Assembly (NCBI RefSeq): GCF_019112545.1
Contig: NW_025064889.1
Location: 765,654 to 829,653 of the forward strand
Source: Guyanagaster necrorhizus
Lineage: Eukaryota > Basidiomycota > Agaricomycetes > Agaricales > Physalacriaceae
Direction: 5' to 3'
Length of the DNA: 64,000 bases
The notes beneath the pieces were generated by a model. The model searched no databases and was not told where the DNA came from. It was given only the letters and a program-made list of their open reading frames with translations. Below are positions 33,772 to 45,599 of the stretch, piece after piece (positions within the stretch are counted from its first letter, which is position 1; each line of letters starts with the position of its first letter). The position numbers and the translations under genes were made by a program.

Positions 33772-35207
33772 GACTCTGTTGGAGCTGACTCCACAGAAGC
33801 AGTGTCTACTTCAGCCACACAACTCTTGGCAGTTGCTGTAGCCTTTTGTTTGTTGCAATCCTTGGTTTTTGTGTTTGGCTCTACAGAACCTGCAGAGGTT
33901 GTTTTAGTGCCAGCAGTCTTTTTTCTCCTGAGTCAGATGGCTGTCTTTGTCTAGCTTGTTAGTATAGGGCTTAGCAGTGGTGGATTTTAGTATAGAGCTG
34001 GAGTCTGAGGAATTGGATCCCTTGGATTTGGGATTAGAGGATTGGTTAAAGACCTTATTATCCTGGTTTTTGCAGGCAATTTCAGTCTTCTGGGTCCAGT
34101 AATGAGCATTGAGTTTTTGAGTGAGGAGGTGCATATTACAGAGGTTGCTGAGCTTCTCATGGTAAGCCATATCATTCTTGATGTGAGTATAGAGACTATA
34201 ATAGAAGGCATAGTAGAGAGAGTTGTCTTCATATTCAATTTGCAAAGCATACTGGCTGAATTAAACTATGTATTTCATGATTCACTCTCCATCATGCATT
34301 CAAAGGTGTTCTAATGCATCTTTAGCATCTCTGATGGTGTCAAAGAGGCCAAAGTTGCTATGAAGCTCATCCAAGAAAGCTGCATAGGAGAATTGCTAGG
34401 CTGGCAGATTCTGTAGATTGAGATTAAGAATGTCTAGTTCAAACCAGTTAAGTGCAGTGCTAGTCAGAAGACAATAGCATAGTTGGCCTTGCTAGTGTCT
34501 GTTGCAAACATGGTAGATCTGTCATTGAAGTTCAACTGAAGGGAGACAATGAAGACCTTCAGTTTGTGAGGGTTGGAGCTGTCAAATAGTTTCAGTTTCT
34601 TAACTTTGGTGCAAATAGTGGCTAGTTTAGGGTTATTAAGAGAAGCAGAAACTCCTTATAACAGGTTCATGAATTCTAGAAACATGTTCTGCTGATTTGG
34701 GTTGTTGCTTCTTGCAGAGCCATCAGAGCTGTTTAGGCCATTAGGATCACCTGATCCTCCTGGTTTATCTAGTCCTCCTGAAAAAGAGTTTAGTCAGTTA
34801 CCACTTGGTTTCTATTGGATGGGAGTATGAGTAGAGGTGTCTTCATCTCTGCTCTCTGAGTCTGAGCTATCTGAATTTCCATGTATGTTGCTCAGAGATA
34901 AGAGGTCTATCAGAGGGTCAGTTCAAGCACTGTACATCAGGCTGGCCTATCAAGCTCTATTAGTTAGGATGCTGGTGGTGTCAAAAGGATTAGGGAAATC
35001 ATTATAATTAGGTTGGTGAGCAGTGAAGCTAGAGTGATTGTAGGTTTCTCTACAAGAAAGTTGTCCTCTACTGGAGGCTGATTCAAAAAGGTCTAGTTGT
35101 TCCTTTGAGATGGAGGCTGGGATGTCTTCTATGGAAAACATGTTGAGATGAGTAGGCTGAATTTGTTCAGAATTGGCTTCTATAGGTTAAGTAAATGTGG
35201 TGGACAT
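33772..35207 (-). pseudogene. gag: gag of T1-3
   Basis: ATG at 35205-35207, natural stop TAG at 33772-33774. It is homologous throughout to the T1-1 gag but has lost the long Gly-Pro run (about 34730-34800). It keeps Trp where T1-1 has its TAG. Stops near the N-terminus (seventh codon) and elsewhere disable it. Confidence 0.85.
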
Positions 35208-35234
35208 GATAAAAATTTTTGACTCAAGAGTTTG

Positions 35235-35245
35235 AGTTTGAATAT
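35235..35245 (-). promoter_or_regulatory. Primer-binding region of T1-3, self-priming type
   Basis: The sense strand reads ATATTCAAACT, identical to 35482-35492 on the plus strand of the LTR. Both sites differ from the T1-1 pair (ATATTCGAACT) at the same base, so pairing is kept. Confidence 0.72.
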
Positions 35246-35247
35246 AC

Positions 35248-35747
35248 TGTTAGGAACATGCCAATTGGGTGGGTTTGAGTGCACACACAGAGACTGGTGG
35301 AGTGTATAAGCATCAACAAAGCTATTAGCAATGTCACTCTTGAGTCAGGGCCCAAGGATTTAAATGGATGGAATAGAGTTCTGTCAGAAAAGTGAAAAGA
35401 AGTATCCTTTGGAGCAGAATCTGATGGATGAGATAGGGAGGAGTTGAAGTGAGTATGAAGTGTAGATGGCTATCCAAGTTAATATTCAAACTGAGTAGTT
35501 ATAATGATTATACATGGCTTTATATATTAATGGTAGCTAATTCCAAGTCAGGTTTCATTAAGTTTCAATGTCAATATTTGCTACTGAGTTCAGGGTCTAA
35601 ATATTACAATGTGAAATACAGATGTGAAATAATAATGGTAAAAATGAAATTAATAGGTAATAGGGAGCAGCCAGAGTCTGGTGGGTTTTTGTGATTGAAT
35701 CCATGGTTGGTTGAGGTGACATGGAAGCCAGCAGCATGCACATAACA
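35248..35747 (-). repeat. 5' LTR of T1-3
   Basis: 500 bp, TGTTAGGAAC to GCACATAACA, followed by the gatat duplication. It has the same layout as the T1-1 LTR, with a TATA box (ctttatata on the plus strand, near 35517). Confidence 0.92.
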
Positions 35748-35752
35748 GATAT

Positions 35753-36477
35753 CAGAGTTTTTCACTGGTGTCTAACCAGTGAGTGCCTGCTGTTTGCTGC
35801 TCTCTGAGCCACTAGTAATGTCCAGACAGATTCTTTTGCCATGCAGGTTCACCAGTTGAGGATATTCCCTGTTTAGCTCATATGAGTCCATTATTTCTGA
35901 TTCAGCAGACTGAGGCTTGCTCCCTCTAAGGCTGTATACATCAACTCTGAGAATAATCTGGCTAATGTTCTGCTCTTAGATTGAGAGGCTTTAAGGTGTG
36001 TTGGCTATGAGGCTAGACTCATCCATCTGCTTAGAGTAAAGCCTGGATAGAGCTTCTGGCATATGTTCTTAGTAGTAGTCGGTGGTGGAAGTGGCCATGT
36101 TTCTAGTTGAGGGTCAGCTTGTATGGCTGTCATCTCTTCATACTGACTCTCTCTTGTTAGAGGTGGCCAATTAGATGACAAGAAGAGAGAGTTCAACTCC
36201 TCCTCTTCCACTTTATACATTTTTGAGTCTTAGAGATCAGACAATATAATCTGTGCTGCTAGTGTCTGTAGGTTCTGAGGCCAATAGCTGGATGATGATG
36301 CTTTTCTAACTTCAGAGTGTATAGAGTGCTGGTTAGAGGGCTCAACAGAGAAGATCCACTCTTTGTCAGCTCTGCTACTTCTCCAGTTCTCTTCTTCTTC
36401 TTTTTCATTCCCTTAGTAACTATATGATATGATATCTGATAATTCCAGTTACTGTGATGAATAGACAAGTGCCTGTA
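35753..36477 (-). pseudogene. gag N-terminal part of T3-1
   Basis: Continuation of T3-1 beyond the T1-3 insertion. The minus strand has a short open piece (36005-36220) with acidic and Pro-rich text (EEEELNSLF, PLPPPTTT). No further domain is seen. It ends abruptly at 36477 against an LTR-like unit; no T3 5' LTR follows. Confidence 0.55.
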
Positions 36478-36944
36478 TGCTATTCATCCCTGAGAGTAGT
36501 ATTCCTCTATCTATTCCATTGTTGCCATCATTTCATTTCTCTGTTCAACACTCAGTTATTCAGATACCTTTCTTTGGGTCTCAGTTCTCTGTTATAAAGC
36601 ATATCCCATCAGTGCATTAATGGCTGTGCATCCTTGATCAATGTGATCAGGATTGCTGATCATATTTCAATCATATTCTTTTTATTTTTAGCATGTTCCC
36701 TTGTAATAGTATTAGCACATTTAGGGCCAACCACTGGGACCTCACATGCAGTCTAACTCTTCTGGTATTAGTCTGTTACTAGGTCATGCACTCTGCTCAT
36801 TGTTACTTCAGTTTAGCCTTATGATGGCTAGGTTTCTGTGTGCTCTTATCCTATTCTCAGTTACATGCTTACTGGACTGGAATGCAGTTCATGTATTCTC
36901 AATTTTTGCAATTTTATATGCCTAAACATGGAGAGGGCATGCCA
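36478..36944 (-). repeat. LTR-like unit with TG...CA ends (copy 1)
   Basis: 467 bp starting TGCTATTCAT and ending GGGCATGCCA. It is the inverted counterpart of 39716-40193. Both copies stop at the same two points, which supports a defined unit such as a solo LTR. No matching target duplication could be found at its edges (left T3-1, right T1 LTR). Confidence 0.6.
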
Positions 36945-37417
36945 ATGTTATCTCAATCAACCATAAATTCAAACACAAGTCCCACCAGACTCTATCTGTT
37001 TTTTATTAACTATCAATTTTATTTTATCATTACTATTTCACATTTGTATTTCACACTCTAGTATCTAGACTCTGAACATGGTAGCAAATAGTTGACACTG
37101 GAATCTAATGGACTCCAACTTAGAATTAGCTACCAATAGTATATAAACCATATATGAGCATTGTAAATACTCAGTTTGAGTATCAACTTGTATAACCATC
37201 TACACTTTGTGCTCACTTCAGCTCTCTTCTATCTTGCCTGTTGGATTTCACTCTGAAGGATATTTCTCTTCATTTCTTTGACAGAACTCTGTTATGTCCA
37301 TCCAAATCCTTGGGCCTTGACTCAAAGGTAACATTGTCAATAGCTTTATTGATGCTCATGCACTCTGCTGGCCTCTGCATGTGCATTCAAGCCCAATCAA
37401 TTGGCATATTCCTAACA
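36945..37417 (+). repeat. T1 LTR fragment on the plus strand
   Basis: T1 LTR read in the opposite orientation to the other T1 copies, complete at its 3' end (CATATTCCTAACA) but lacking about its first 25 bp. No T1 internal sequence is attached, so it is a solo or truncated LTR. Confidence 0.75.
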
Positions 37418-37536
37418 ATTGATAGATAAGATATAGCTATGGTATTGTTATATCTTCATCATCCCTTGTAAGGTTGGCCTGGAATTGGTATTAGTAAGCA
37501 TCAGCAGATCATGATTTAGAGGCAAAAATTCTGACA
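37418..37536 (-). repeat. T3-2 3' LTR, terminal fragment
   Basis: Matches the last 120 or so bases of the T3-1 LTR (about 10985-11124) and ends CTGACA, which confirms the T3 LTR end. The rest was replaced by the T1 LTR. Confidence 0.72.
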
Positions 37537-39081
37537 TTACCTTCTCCTCAAGGCAATCATTCTTGATTGCTCAGAGCAGGCCAAGAAAAAGAGATCATGC
37601 TTTATTCTTGCTATCAATTTCTGTGAAAATATCATTAGTGTGGTCAAGAAAATGAGGTTGGTTGACAAAGGTTTTAGCTGCTAGATTGTCTTCCTCTCTC
37701 CATATAAATAGCTTTTTGCATTCAAAGGGGTGGCAGTCTTTTTTGAAAGGCAATTTTTGTATATGAATATAGTCTGACTTGTCAAACATTGGTTGATCCA
37801 ATGGGAGAAAGTTGATGGCTGCCAGAGAATTTTAGCATACTCAATATTTGGTGATAAGAGTCTTTGCATGCAGAAGGTCTTTTTCTGTATATCCTCAGTT
37901 GTTCTCATTACCATATCCCATGAAGTGAACTAAAAACTATTGTTTCCTGTATTGAATCTTATCATCAAAGATAGCATCAATTTTATACTTGTTTTCATTA
38001 TCAATCATCACAGGTTTAGATGGTGATGGTTTCTGCTCATTGGGGAATTTAGCTTGTTGGAATGGTTTGAGCAAGGCTTTGTTGAAGACTGAATGGATTT
38101 TCTAAGTCTTTGAAATGGATAATTTATATGCTTCATCACCTACTTTCTTTATAATCTTAAAGAGGCTTCTATATTTGTCATCCAACTTTTTCATAGTTCT
38201 GTCTGTTTTTAGATTTTTCATGGCTAGCATGACTTGATCTTCTGGTTGATATTCTTTTTCTGGTGCCTGTTTCTTGTCATATTATTTCTTTATCAAGTCT
38301 GCTGCTTTTAGGAGCACTTGTTCTGTCTCCTTGTGGATCTTCTTTATTTCAGCAGTAAGATATTTTGCTCAGAGTACTTGACTGTTTCTTTATGAGGAGT
38401 TCATTCCAGTGTTAGAGTGTATACCAGTGTTCACAAAGAATGAACTGAAGTCTGTGGCAGAGTTTTCTTGATTATTGTGAGCAAATCTTGCTAAAAGGAG
38501 CCATTCTGTCCAGTCATCCTGCCTGTGATTGATGAATATTCATAAATATTTTTCAATCTCTTGATTGACTCTCTCTGTTTGTCTATCTGTTTGGGGATGG
38601 TATACTATCAATAGATTTTCAGTAATTCCAAGTAGCTTATATAGCTCTTTTACAAACTGTGAAATAAATTATGAGTTTTGATCTGAGATAATTTTATCTG
38701 GAAGGCTATAGTGGGCATACACATAGTCTCAAAAAAGTCATACCCACCCTTCTGCATTCAAACATATATTAGTAGTGATGAAAATAAGTTCTTTAGAAAA
38801 TTAATCTACAATAGCTAAAATAGCATCATATTCTTTTGACTCAGGAAGAGGGCCTATTATATCTACTGAAATCACCTTCCCTTTATCTGAAGAGATCTCA
38901 TTGGGGTGTAATGGTGCTGCTTACTTCTGAGTGCTAGCTTTAGTTCTTTAGTATGTTTTACACCCTTTGATATAGGCTTCTATCTATTTTTAAAGGTTAG
39001 GCCACCAATAGTTCTGAGTGATCAGCTTCTGTGTTTTTATGATCTCTGGGCATTCTGCCATTGGGTGATCATAGCAGGTAA
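37537..39081 (-). pseudogene. pol 3' part of T3-2 (integrase, chromodomain, tail)
   Basis: Second copy of T3, parallel to 11125-12620 of T3-1. The C-terminal tail beyond the chromodomain is open here (37595-37801; text such as FDKSDYIHIQKLPF). Upstream are the chromodomain (about 37880-38020), the SH3-like tail (about 38040-38320) and the integrase core. It is cut at 39081 inside the integrase zinc-binding region by the T2-2 LTR. Confidence 0.75.
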
Positions 39082-39551
39082 TGTTAGACCCAAGCTGCAC
39101 ATGATCACAAACACATGATAAATTGATGTCACTTCATACTTCAAGTGAAACAGCAGAGTCTACTGATGTGAGTATGAATCAATATGCTTTTAGGCCTTAT
39201 AAATAGCTCAAGAGTAGAATGGTATGAAGATAAACTTTAGCTTAAAGCTGGAGATTCCCAATGAGAGCAAGCCTTCTTATATACTGTATATGCTGGAGAT
39301 AAATATAAGACTACCTATTGTATGTCCTTAAGTCCTTATGCTCATTGTCCTTGGGCATCACTACTATACACAAAAGGTTGATTGTGCATTGCTAAGAGCT
39401 AGTTGCTACATTGGAGGACAATAATGGATTGGCTCATCTTGTGATGACTAAGCTTCTCCCATAATCCTAAGTGCTGGTCTAGGTGCTCTGACTAAGCATA
39501 AATAGAGGTTAATTCATAGAAAGGAAGATAATAATGAGGAAAATCATAACA
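39082..39551 (-). repeat. 3' LTR of T2-2
   Basis: 470 bp, TGTTAGACCC to AATCATAACA, followed by a polypurine tract on the sense strand. It is closer to the T2-5 LTR than to those of T2-1 or T2-4. Its box ttagcttaaagct is the T2 self-priming signal. Confidence 0.85.
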
Positions 39552-39715
39552 TTACTCTCTTCTTAAGACTATCATCCCAATGGCTTAATTAAAGAATAAT
39601 TTATAGTCTCAGATGGTGTCTGCAGTATCCATACATTTTTTGTTTACCCACTGGTTAGACTCTAGTCTATAGCCCTTCCAGCTGATGAGGTAGTTTACTG
39701 TTATAGTCATTCCAC
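39552..39715 (-). pseudogene. T2-2 chromodomain remnant
   Basis: A short 3' end of pol, matching the chromodomain region of T2-1 and T2-3 (the counterpart of WKGYxPESNQW near 39655-39690). It is interrupted at about 39715 by the 39716-41540 insertion and continues at 41541. Confidence 0.65.
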
Positions 39716-41540
39716 TGATATGCCCTCTCCATGTTCAGGCATGTAAAATTGCAAAAATTGAGAATATATAGATGGCATTTCAGTACAGTAAGTATGTAAC
39801 TGAGAATAGAATAAGAGCACACAGAAATCTAGCCATCATAAGGCTAAACTGAAGTAACAAGGAGCAGAGTGCATGGTCTAGTAGCAGACTAATACCAGAG
39901 GGGTTAGACTGCATGTGAGGTCTCAGTGCTTGGCCCTAAATGCATCAATACCATTACAAGAGGGCATGCTAAAGATAAAAAGAATATGATCAAAATATGA
40001 TTGGCAATCCTGATCACATTAATCAAAAATGCACAGTCATTGATACACTGATGGGACATGCCTTTAAAGCAGAGAACTGAGATCCAAAGAAAGGTATCTG
40101 AATAACTGGGTGCTAAATGAAGAAATGAAATAATGGCAACAAAGAAATAGATAGAGGAATACTACTCTCAGAGATAAATAGCACATGTACTGCTCAGAGA
40201 CTCACACACATACTTATAGTGCCTTAGTATGCTTAACACAGCAAGAGACTCTGCATCATACTGAGATATGATACATATCATATTGAGTGAGTTAATTAAT
40301 GCATATTAGGCCAGAAGCAGTGTATTTTATGAGCTGGAGGGAATATCAAGACACTAAAAAAGAGAACATAACTATTGTGGCTGACTGCAGATATGAGAGA
40401 TAACTCCAGAGATCTGGAACAGTTTATCACTGTCAGAAATGTGTCACTGGAGAAATAAAAAAGCAAGCAGATCTGACTAGACCAGCTAGCTGAGATCAGC
40501 TAGTGAGGAAACATTGTGCAGTTCTGGCCCAGAAGAGAATAAGTGCAGCAATTGTGATATGCATACAAATAATACTTGCAGGATCCAGTATGGAGTCCTA
40601 TGCTTTGAAGATACTATAGTAGGATTGTATTAGTAAGTACCACAATAGAGTATTTAAATACAGTATTGTATGAGTAGAATATGAGTTTCTGACCCTCACA
40701 GTTACAGTATATTAGGCACAAAAAGTCTTGCACTCTAGCTCTGGACTTGTATTTGTAACTTTGGGTGAGAAAATAAACTCATTATTGAATATCATTGAGA
40801 GTGCTTTGAGAACTGAGCAAGATATCAAAGCTCACAAAGGACTTGAACCCAGTTTGATAAGAGATTTTGGATTGCACTCTAACCTGAGAATAATAGAGTA
40901 GTGTCTGAAGGGCATCATTTTGAGTTTTTGAGGTATTTATGATGCATGGCACTACAGGTGGCAGAGGTTCAAACCCTTTAGTCTGTCAGATAGTGTGTTA
41001 TTGTATTTTGTATCTCTGGATTGCATAAGTTTGAATCCTGTGGATTTATGATCAGTTTGGAAACTTGTGAACAGAGATCTGTGCTCTTTAACACTTGTGG
41101 ATGTGTTTGTGATTAGTTGCTACTTAAAGCATAAAGCTTTGAATCATGTATTATGTATGTTAGAGGTTTTGAGGTGATCTGAGCTGTGCTTAGGATATTT
41201 TGAGGGTTTTGTGGGAGTGTTTCAATGTATTGTATTAAGTTGCAGTACTCTTTGCCTTGAGGCCTAGCAACATCTGTTACCACCTCTTGTTTTGATAAAA
41301 TGAAAAGCTTTGAAACTTAGAGAGATCTAGGACTGTTGTACATATGCTATTACTATTTGCACACTGTGGATTCATTGAAGAAGACAATTATATTTGTTGA
41401 TTACTACTTTTATCACATTATAATCCCCTCATGAACTAAGAGTTTTGTGTATGTGTTGATGTGAGTGTAGTCAGTGGATAGCACCCTGCTGTATCTGTTT
41501 TCATCTTACACACACTCAGATCCTCTTCACTATCACTGCA
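39716..41540. mobile_element. Unclassified insertion with an LTR-like first part (copy 2)
   Basis: 1.8 kb splitting T2-2. The first part, 39716-40193, has TG...CA ends and is the inverted copy of 36478-36944. The rest (40194-41540) has no ORF. It contains a TATA-like run (gagtatttaaatac, about 40656) and a sequence able to form a tRNA-like T arm near 40967-40985. A 5-base cactg occurs at both edges (39713-39717, 41534-41538) and may be a target duplication, which conflicts slightly with TG...CA ends. The class is not known. Confidence 0.5.
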
Positions 41541-42092
41541 CACTTTGACTTTTCAAAGTTTATAATCTAAATCTTGGTCAATTTTATAGTGTTCTTTATT
41601 GTCAATAAGATCAGATGATGGAGGTGGCAGATGTTTCTGATTCAGGAAGATAGGGGTGATAAAAGGAGTGAGGAGTGCTTCATTGAATATATTGTGGATT
41701 TTCCAGTGAGGAGAAATGCAAAGTTTGTAGGCTGATGACCTGATCTTTACAAGAATAGAGAATGAGCCTGTTCACTTGTCATTGAATTTCTTCTTTGGAT
41801 GTGAGAGGTGGAGATTGATGGTATCCAGCCAAACCTTATTGTTAACATTGTATGTGTATGCTAGTGAATGGTGTTTATTGCATTAGGCCTTCATTATGGA
41901 GACTGCATATTCAAAGGCTGCAGTGGTTTCTTTATAAATGTGGGTCATTGAGATAACAAAATCAGATGAGGTAGGTGTAGTGGTGGTGATCTTTGTGGTT
42001 TGAGAGATGGATGGATGATAGCTATAGTTGACAAAGAATGAGGTCTTGCCAGTAGCAGAGTGAATACAATTGTTGTGTTAGAATGCAGCAAG
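41541..42092 (-). pseudogene. T2-2 integrase C-terminal part
   Basis: Matches T2-3 at 43110-43640: SH3-like tail and the end of the integrase core (counterpart of FVNYRQNP and FQHNN). It is cut by the T2-3 LTR at 42093 after gcaag. The rest of T2-2 is missing. Confidence 0.7.
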
Positions 42093-42620
42093 TGTTAAGC
42101 CCAAACTCCATGTGACTATTAACACATGATAAACAGTTCAGAACCTCGCACTTCAGATTAGACTGACTGAGTTCACTGATGTGTTAACAGAGGTGTGTGG
42201 TCAAGGCGTTGCAAGTTGCTCAAGATAGGATGGTAGAGAATAAACTTTAGCTTGAAGCTGGGGTATTACAGCAAGAGCTACACTACTTATATACTGTTCT
42301 GTTATTGTGCTATAAATAAATGTTCACAAAAGATATTGTCTGTCATAGAGCTGTTACCCCTGCTGTTGCCAGGCTCTCCACAAAAGCTGTTGTCTTGCTG
42401 TTGTGCTGTGGTCATTGCACTGCAAGTTGGAGATGAAAGGGGTATTGTCTCTCCCTTCACAGCACACAGCAATGCAATAGGAGAGTGGCTAATTGGGTTG
42501 CTGAGCTAAGCATTCCCATGGTCCTAAGTGCTGGCCTAAGTGCTCTGACTAAGCAAAGATAGAGGTCATTTCTGAGGAAAAAAGAAAAGAAAAGTCAAGA
42601 AAATAAGAAAAATCATAATA
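42093..42620 (-). repeat. 3' LTR of T2-3
   Basis: 528 bp, very close to the T2-1 LTR. The terminal CA is mutated to TA (CATAATA). It keeps a CpG (aaggcgttg, near 42206) that is CA or TG in the T2-6 LTR pair. A polypurine tract complement, ttaccccctcctt, follows. Confidence 0.9.
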
Positions 42621-42657
42621 TTACCCCCTCCTTAAGACCATTATCCCGATGGTTAAG

Positions 42658-45599
42658 TTAGGATAAGTTTCCGATGCCACTCACAGGTGGCCGATCTGCT
42701 GGACCTCTTGCTGGTTGCAGTGCAGACTTCAAACAAGTCGAAGGAGTGGTACATTGCTCTTCGCTGTATGTCCCCACTATTTCTGGCTTGCCTGTCATAG
42801 GGTCATCTTCATCATCCTCTTTAACATATCTTCTGCTGTCAGCAGGTTGATTGATGTGTATCTGGCTTGATATCATTACTGTTCCTGTTGTTGCTGCATC
42901 TGTTTTCACAGATATAATGTTGAACATGACTCCCTTCACATTAACTTTATTGATCCTGTGTTCGTAGTCCTGAATGGCATCCTCTGCATTCATATATTTT
43001 TTGTTGATCCATTGGTTTGATTCCGGTCTATAGCCTTTCCAGCTGACTAGATAGTCAATGGTTGTTTTCATGCCTCCACCTCGTGCCTTAACCTTTTGGG
43101 TTTTATGGTTTAGTACCTCATCGATTTCATAGTGTTCCTTGTCGTCGATGAGTTCTGGTGGAGGTGGAGATGGATGTTCTTGGTTTGGGAAGGCTGGTGC
43201 CACATATGGTGTCAGTAGTGTTTCATTGAAAACATTATGAATCTTCCAGGTTGCTGGGATTTGCAACCTGTATGTGGAATTTCCGATTTTGCATAAGACT
43301 TTGAACGGTCCTGTTCGCTTGTCTGCGAGTTTTTGTTTTGGTTTTGGTAGATGTAGGTTTCTTGTATCCAACCAAACTTTGTCATTGGTCGAATATTCAT
43401 GTGCTGGCTGATGATATTTGTCATACTGTTTTTTCATTGTCAAAGCAGCTCTTTCGAGGGCTGTCTTTGTTTTTTTATGGATTTCTGCCATTGATGTTGC
43501 AAAATCCTTTGATGCCGGTGTTGTCATATAGGCTCATCCTGTTTCTGCAACTGGTGGATTCCATCCATAGTTCACAAAGAATGGGGTTTTACCCATTGCT
43601 GAGTGAATTCTGTTGTTGTGTTGGAAAGCTGCTAGTGCTAGCCATTCCATCCAATCATCTTGTCAGTAACTGATGAAAAGTCATAAGTACTTTTCTATTT
43701 CTTGGTTGGCCCATTCCATTTGGCCATCTGTTTGTGGATGATATGCCATTGAGGCATTCCTTCTGATGTTGAGGAGATGGTACAAATTGTCCAAGAATTT
43801 AGAGATGAATTGTGGTCTTCTGTCCAAAATCACTACTTGAGGCATGCTGTATTTTGCATAAACCTCATCTCATAGTATCTTTGCCCATCCCTCGGATGTC
43901 AGCTCTGTGGAGCAGGCGATTGGAATGATCGCCTTTGAGAAGTGATCAACTATGACAATAATTGCATCATACCTGTCACTTTTAGGAAGTCCGGTTATTA
44001 TATCTACTGAGATATGGGTCTATGGTGATGAAGGAACCTCATTCGGGTGGAGTGGAGCTGCTCTGGGTTGTGTTGGAGTCTTATCTTGCTGGCAAACTTC
44101 ACAAGCTTTGACATATCAGGTGATATCATAGTCTATTTTAGGCCACCAGTATTCTCTCAAGACTAATTCCTTGGTTTTAGTGATCCTGGGGTGTCCAGCA
44201 GTCACATGATCATGACAGATAGCAATGATATCACCCTGCAGTCTTTGATCTCTTAAGATGTAGATCCGTTTATCATAACAGATCAATCTCCCTTCTTTCT
44301 TTAGCCCTCGCTCATGGTTGAGTGATGGTGCAATCCTTTGATTCTATTTATAGGGATCCCAAGTAGTGCTCTTAATGTGTTCGTGCATCTCTTCTTCAGT
44401 AGGCATGATCATTGCCTGGAAGTGCTCTGGTTGTAATAATACAACCTCCTTGTTGTCATCTTCTCCTTGGTTATGATCCACCCTGTGGCTGAGGAAGTTG
44501 GCTTTCTTGTTTGCTACTCCAGCTTTGTGGTGGAGTGTATACTCGTACTGTGATAGTTCTGTGACCCATCTGGCTTGTCTGCAATTAAGCTTTTGGGGTT
44601 GTTGGAAATATCAAAGATTCTGATGATCAGTCCAGATCTCAAAGGTGTGATTGGCTCCAATGAGATAATGCTGCCATTCAGCAAGGGTGAGCATTATAGC
44701 AAGAAGTTCTTTATCATAGATTTCATAGTTGCACTCTGTTATAGTGAGCGCTTTTGACATAAAGGTGACTGGTCACCATTTACCGTTCTATTCCTGAGAA
44801 AGCACTGCTCTGATCGTGCCTTCGCTAGAGTCGGCTTCCACCTGGAATTTCCCTTCTTAGCTAGGGATTGCCAAGATGACGTCTTTGGCTAATCGCCGTT
44901 TAAGGTTGTCAAATGCAGCCTGCTGGAAAATTCCCCAGGTCCATGGGGAATTTCTGGTTAATTGTGTCATCAGCTGCACTATTCTGCTGTAATCCTGGAT
45001 GAACCATCAGTAGAAGTTGGTGAATCCAAAAAATGATTGTAGCTCCTTCTTTTTGATCAGTTCTGGCCACTCAGTTACTCCCACCACTTTGACAGAGTCC
45101 ATTCTGATGCTTCCTTCGCTGATAATGACTCTAAGGTATTCCGTTTCCAGTACCTCAAATTCACACTTCTCAGCTTTGAGAAAGAGTCGATGCTTCCTCA
45201 TCAAGAATAGTACCTGTCATACCAACCTTCGGTGTTTCTCCTGGGTTTTAGACATAATGAGAATGTCGTCCAGATAGATCGTCACTTTTCCTGTGGCAAT
45301 GAGATCTTTGAAAATATCATTCATCATCCACTGAAAGGTGGTTGGCAAATTCATGAGTCCAAAGAATATGACCGTCAGTTTGAATAAACCATGGTTTGTT
45401 CGAAAAGCAGCCTTCCATTCATCACCTTCTTTGATGCATATGTTGTTATATCCCCATCAAACATTGAGTTTGGGGTAATACTTTGCACCCCGGAGTTTGT
45501 CCATTAACTCTGAGATTAAGAGAAGGGGATAGTGGTTTTTGATCATCATCTTGTTGAGCTTCCGATAATCTTGTACTGGTCAGAGTTTCCCATCCTTCT
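42658..45599 (-). pseudogene. pol: pol of T2-3 (RT to chromodomain)
   Basis: A 289-codon open stretch (42658-43527) covers the SH3-like tail (KLADKRTGPFKVLCKIG) and a complete chromodomain (YEIDEVLNHKT, DYLVSWKGYRPESNQW), with an acidic end. Upstream lie the integrase core (about 43540-44100), zinc-binding region (about 44100-44260), RNase H (about 44500-44900) and RT with the intact YLDD motif (45265-45270). The RT breaks at 45599. Scattered stops remain. Confidence 0.85.

Larger units (their letters stand above)
19362..35747 (-). mobile_element. T1-3: complete-length Ty3/gypsy element holding T2-1
   Basis: The 3' LTR is 19362-19416 plus 27884-28333; the 5' LTR is 35248-35747. The target duplication gatat is at 19357-19361 and 35748-35752. 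The internal part has an antisense accessory ORF (28464-29801), pol (29930-33735) and gag (33772-35207). T2-1 is inserted in the 3' LTR. It is old, with very few CpG. Confidence 0.92.
10494..36477 (-). mobile_element. T3-1: Ty3/gypsy element interrupted by a fold-back element and by T1-3
   Basis: T3-1 sequence occupies 10494-14960, 17931-19361 and 35753-36477. The gaps are the fold-back element (14961-17930) and T1-3 with its gatat target duplication (19362-35752). It inserted into the gag of T1-2. The right (5') end and its LTR are missing; the sequence stops at 36477 against an unrelated LTR-like unit. It is CpG-free, so it is among the older layers. Confidence 0.8.
42093..45599 (-). mobile_element. 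T2-3: 5'-truncated T2 element
   Basis: A 3' LTR and pol from the chromodomain to the middle of RT. Protease, gag and 5' LTR are missing; at 45599 the sequence jumps to the gag of T2-4. CpG content is high, so the copy is young. Confidence 0.82.
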
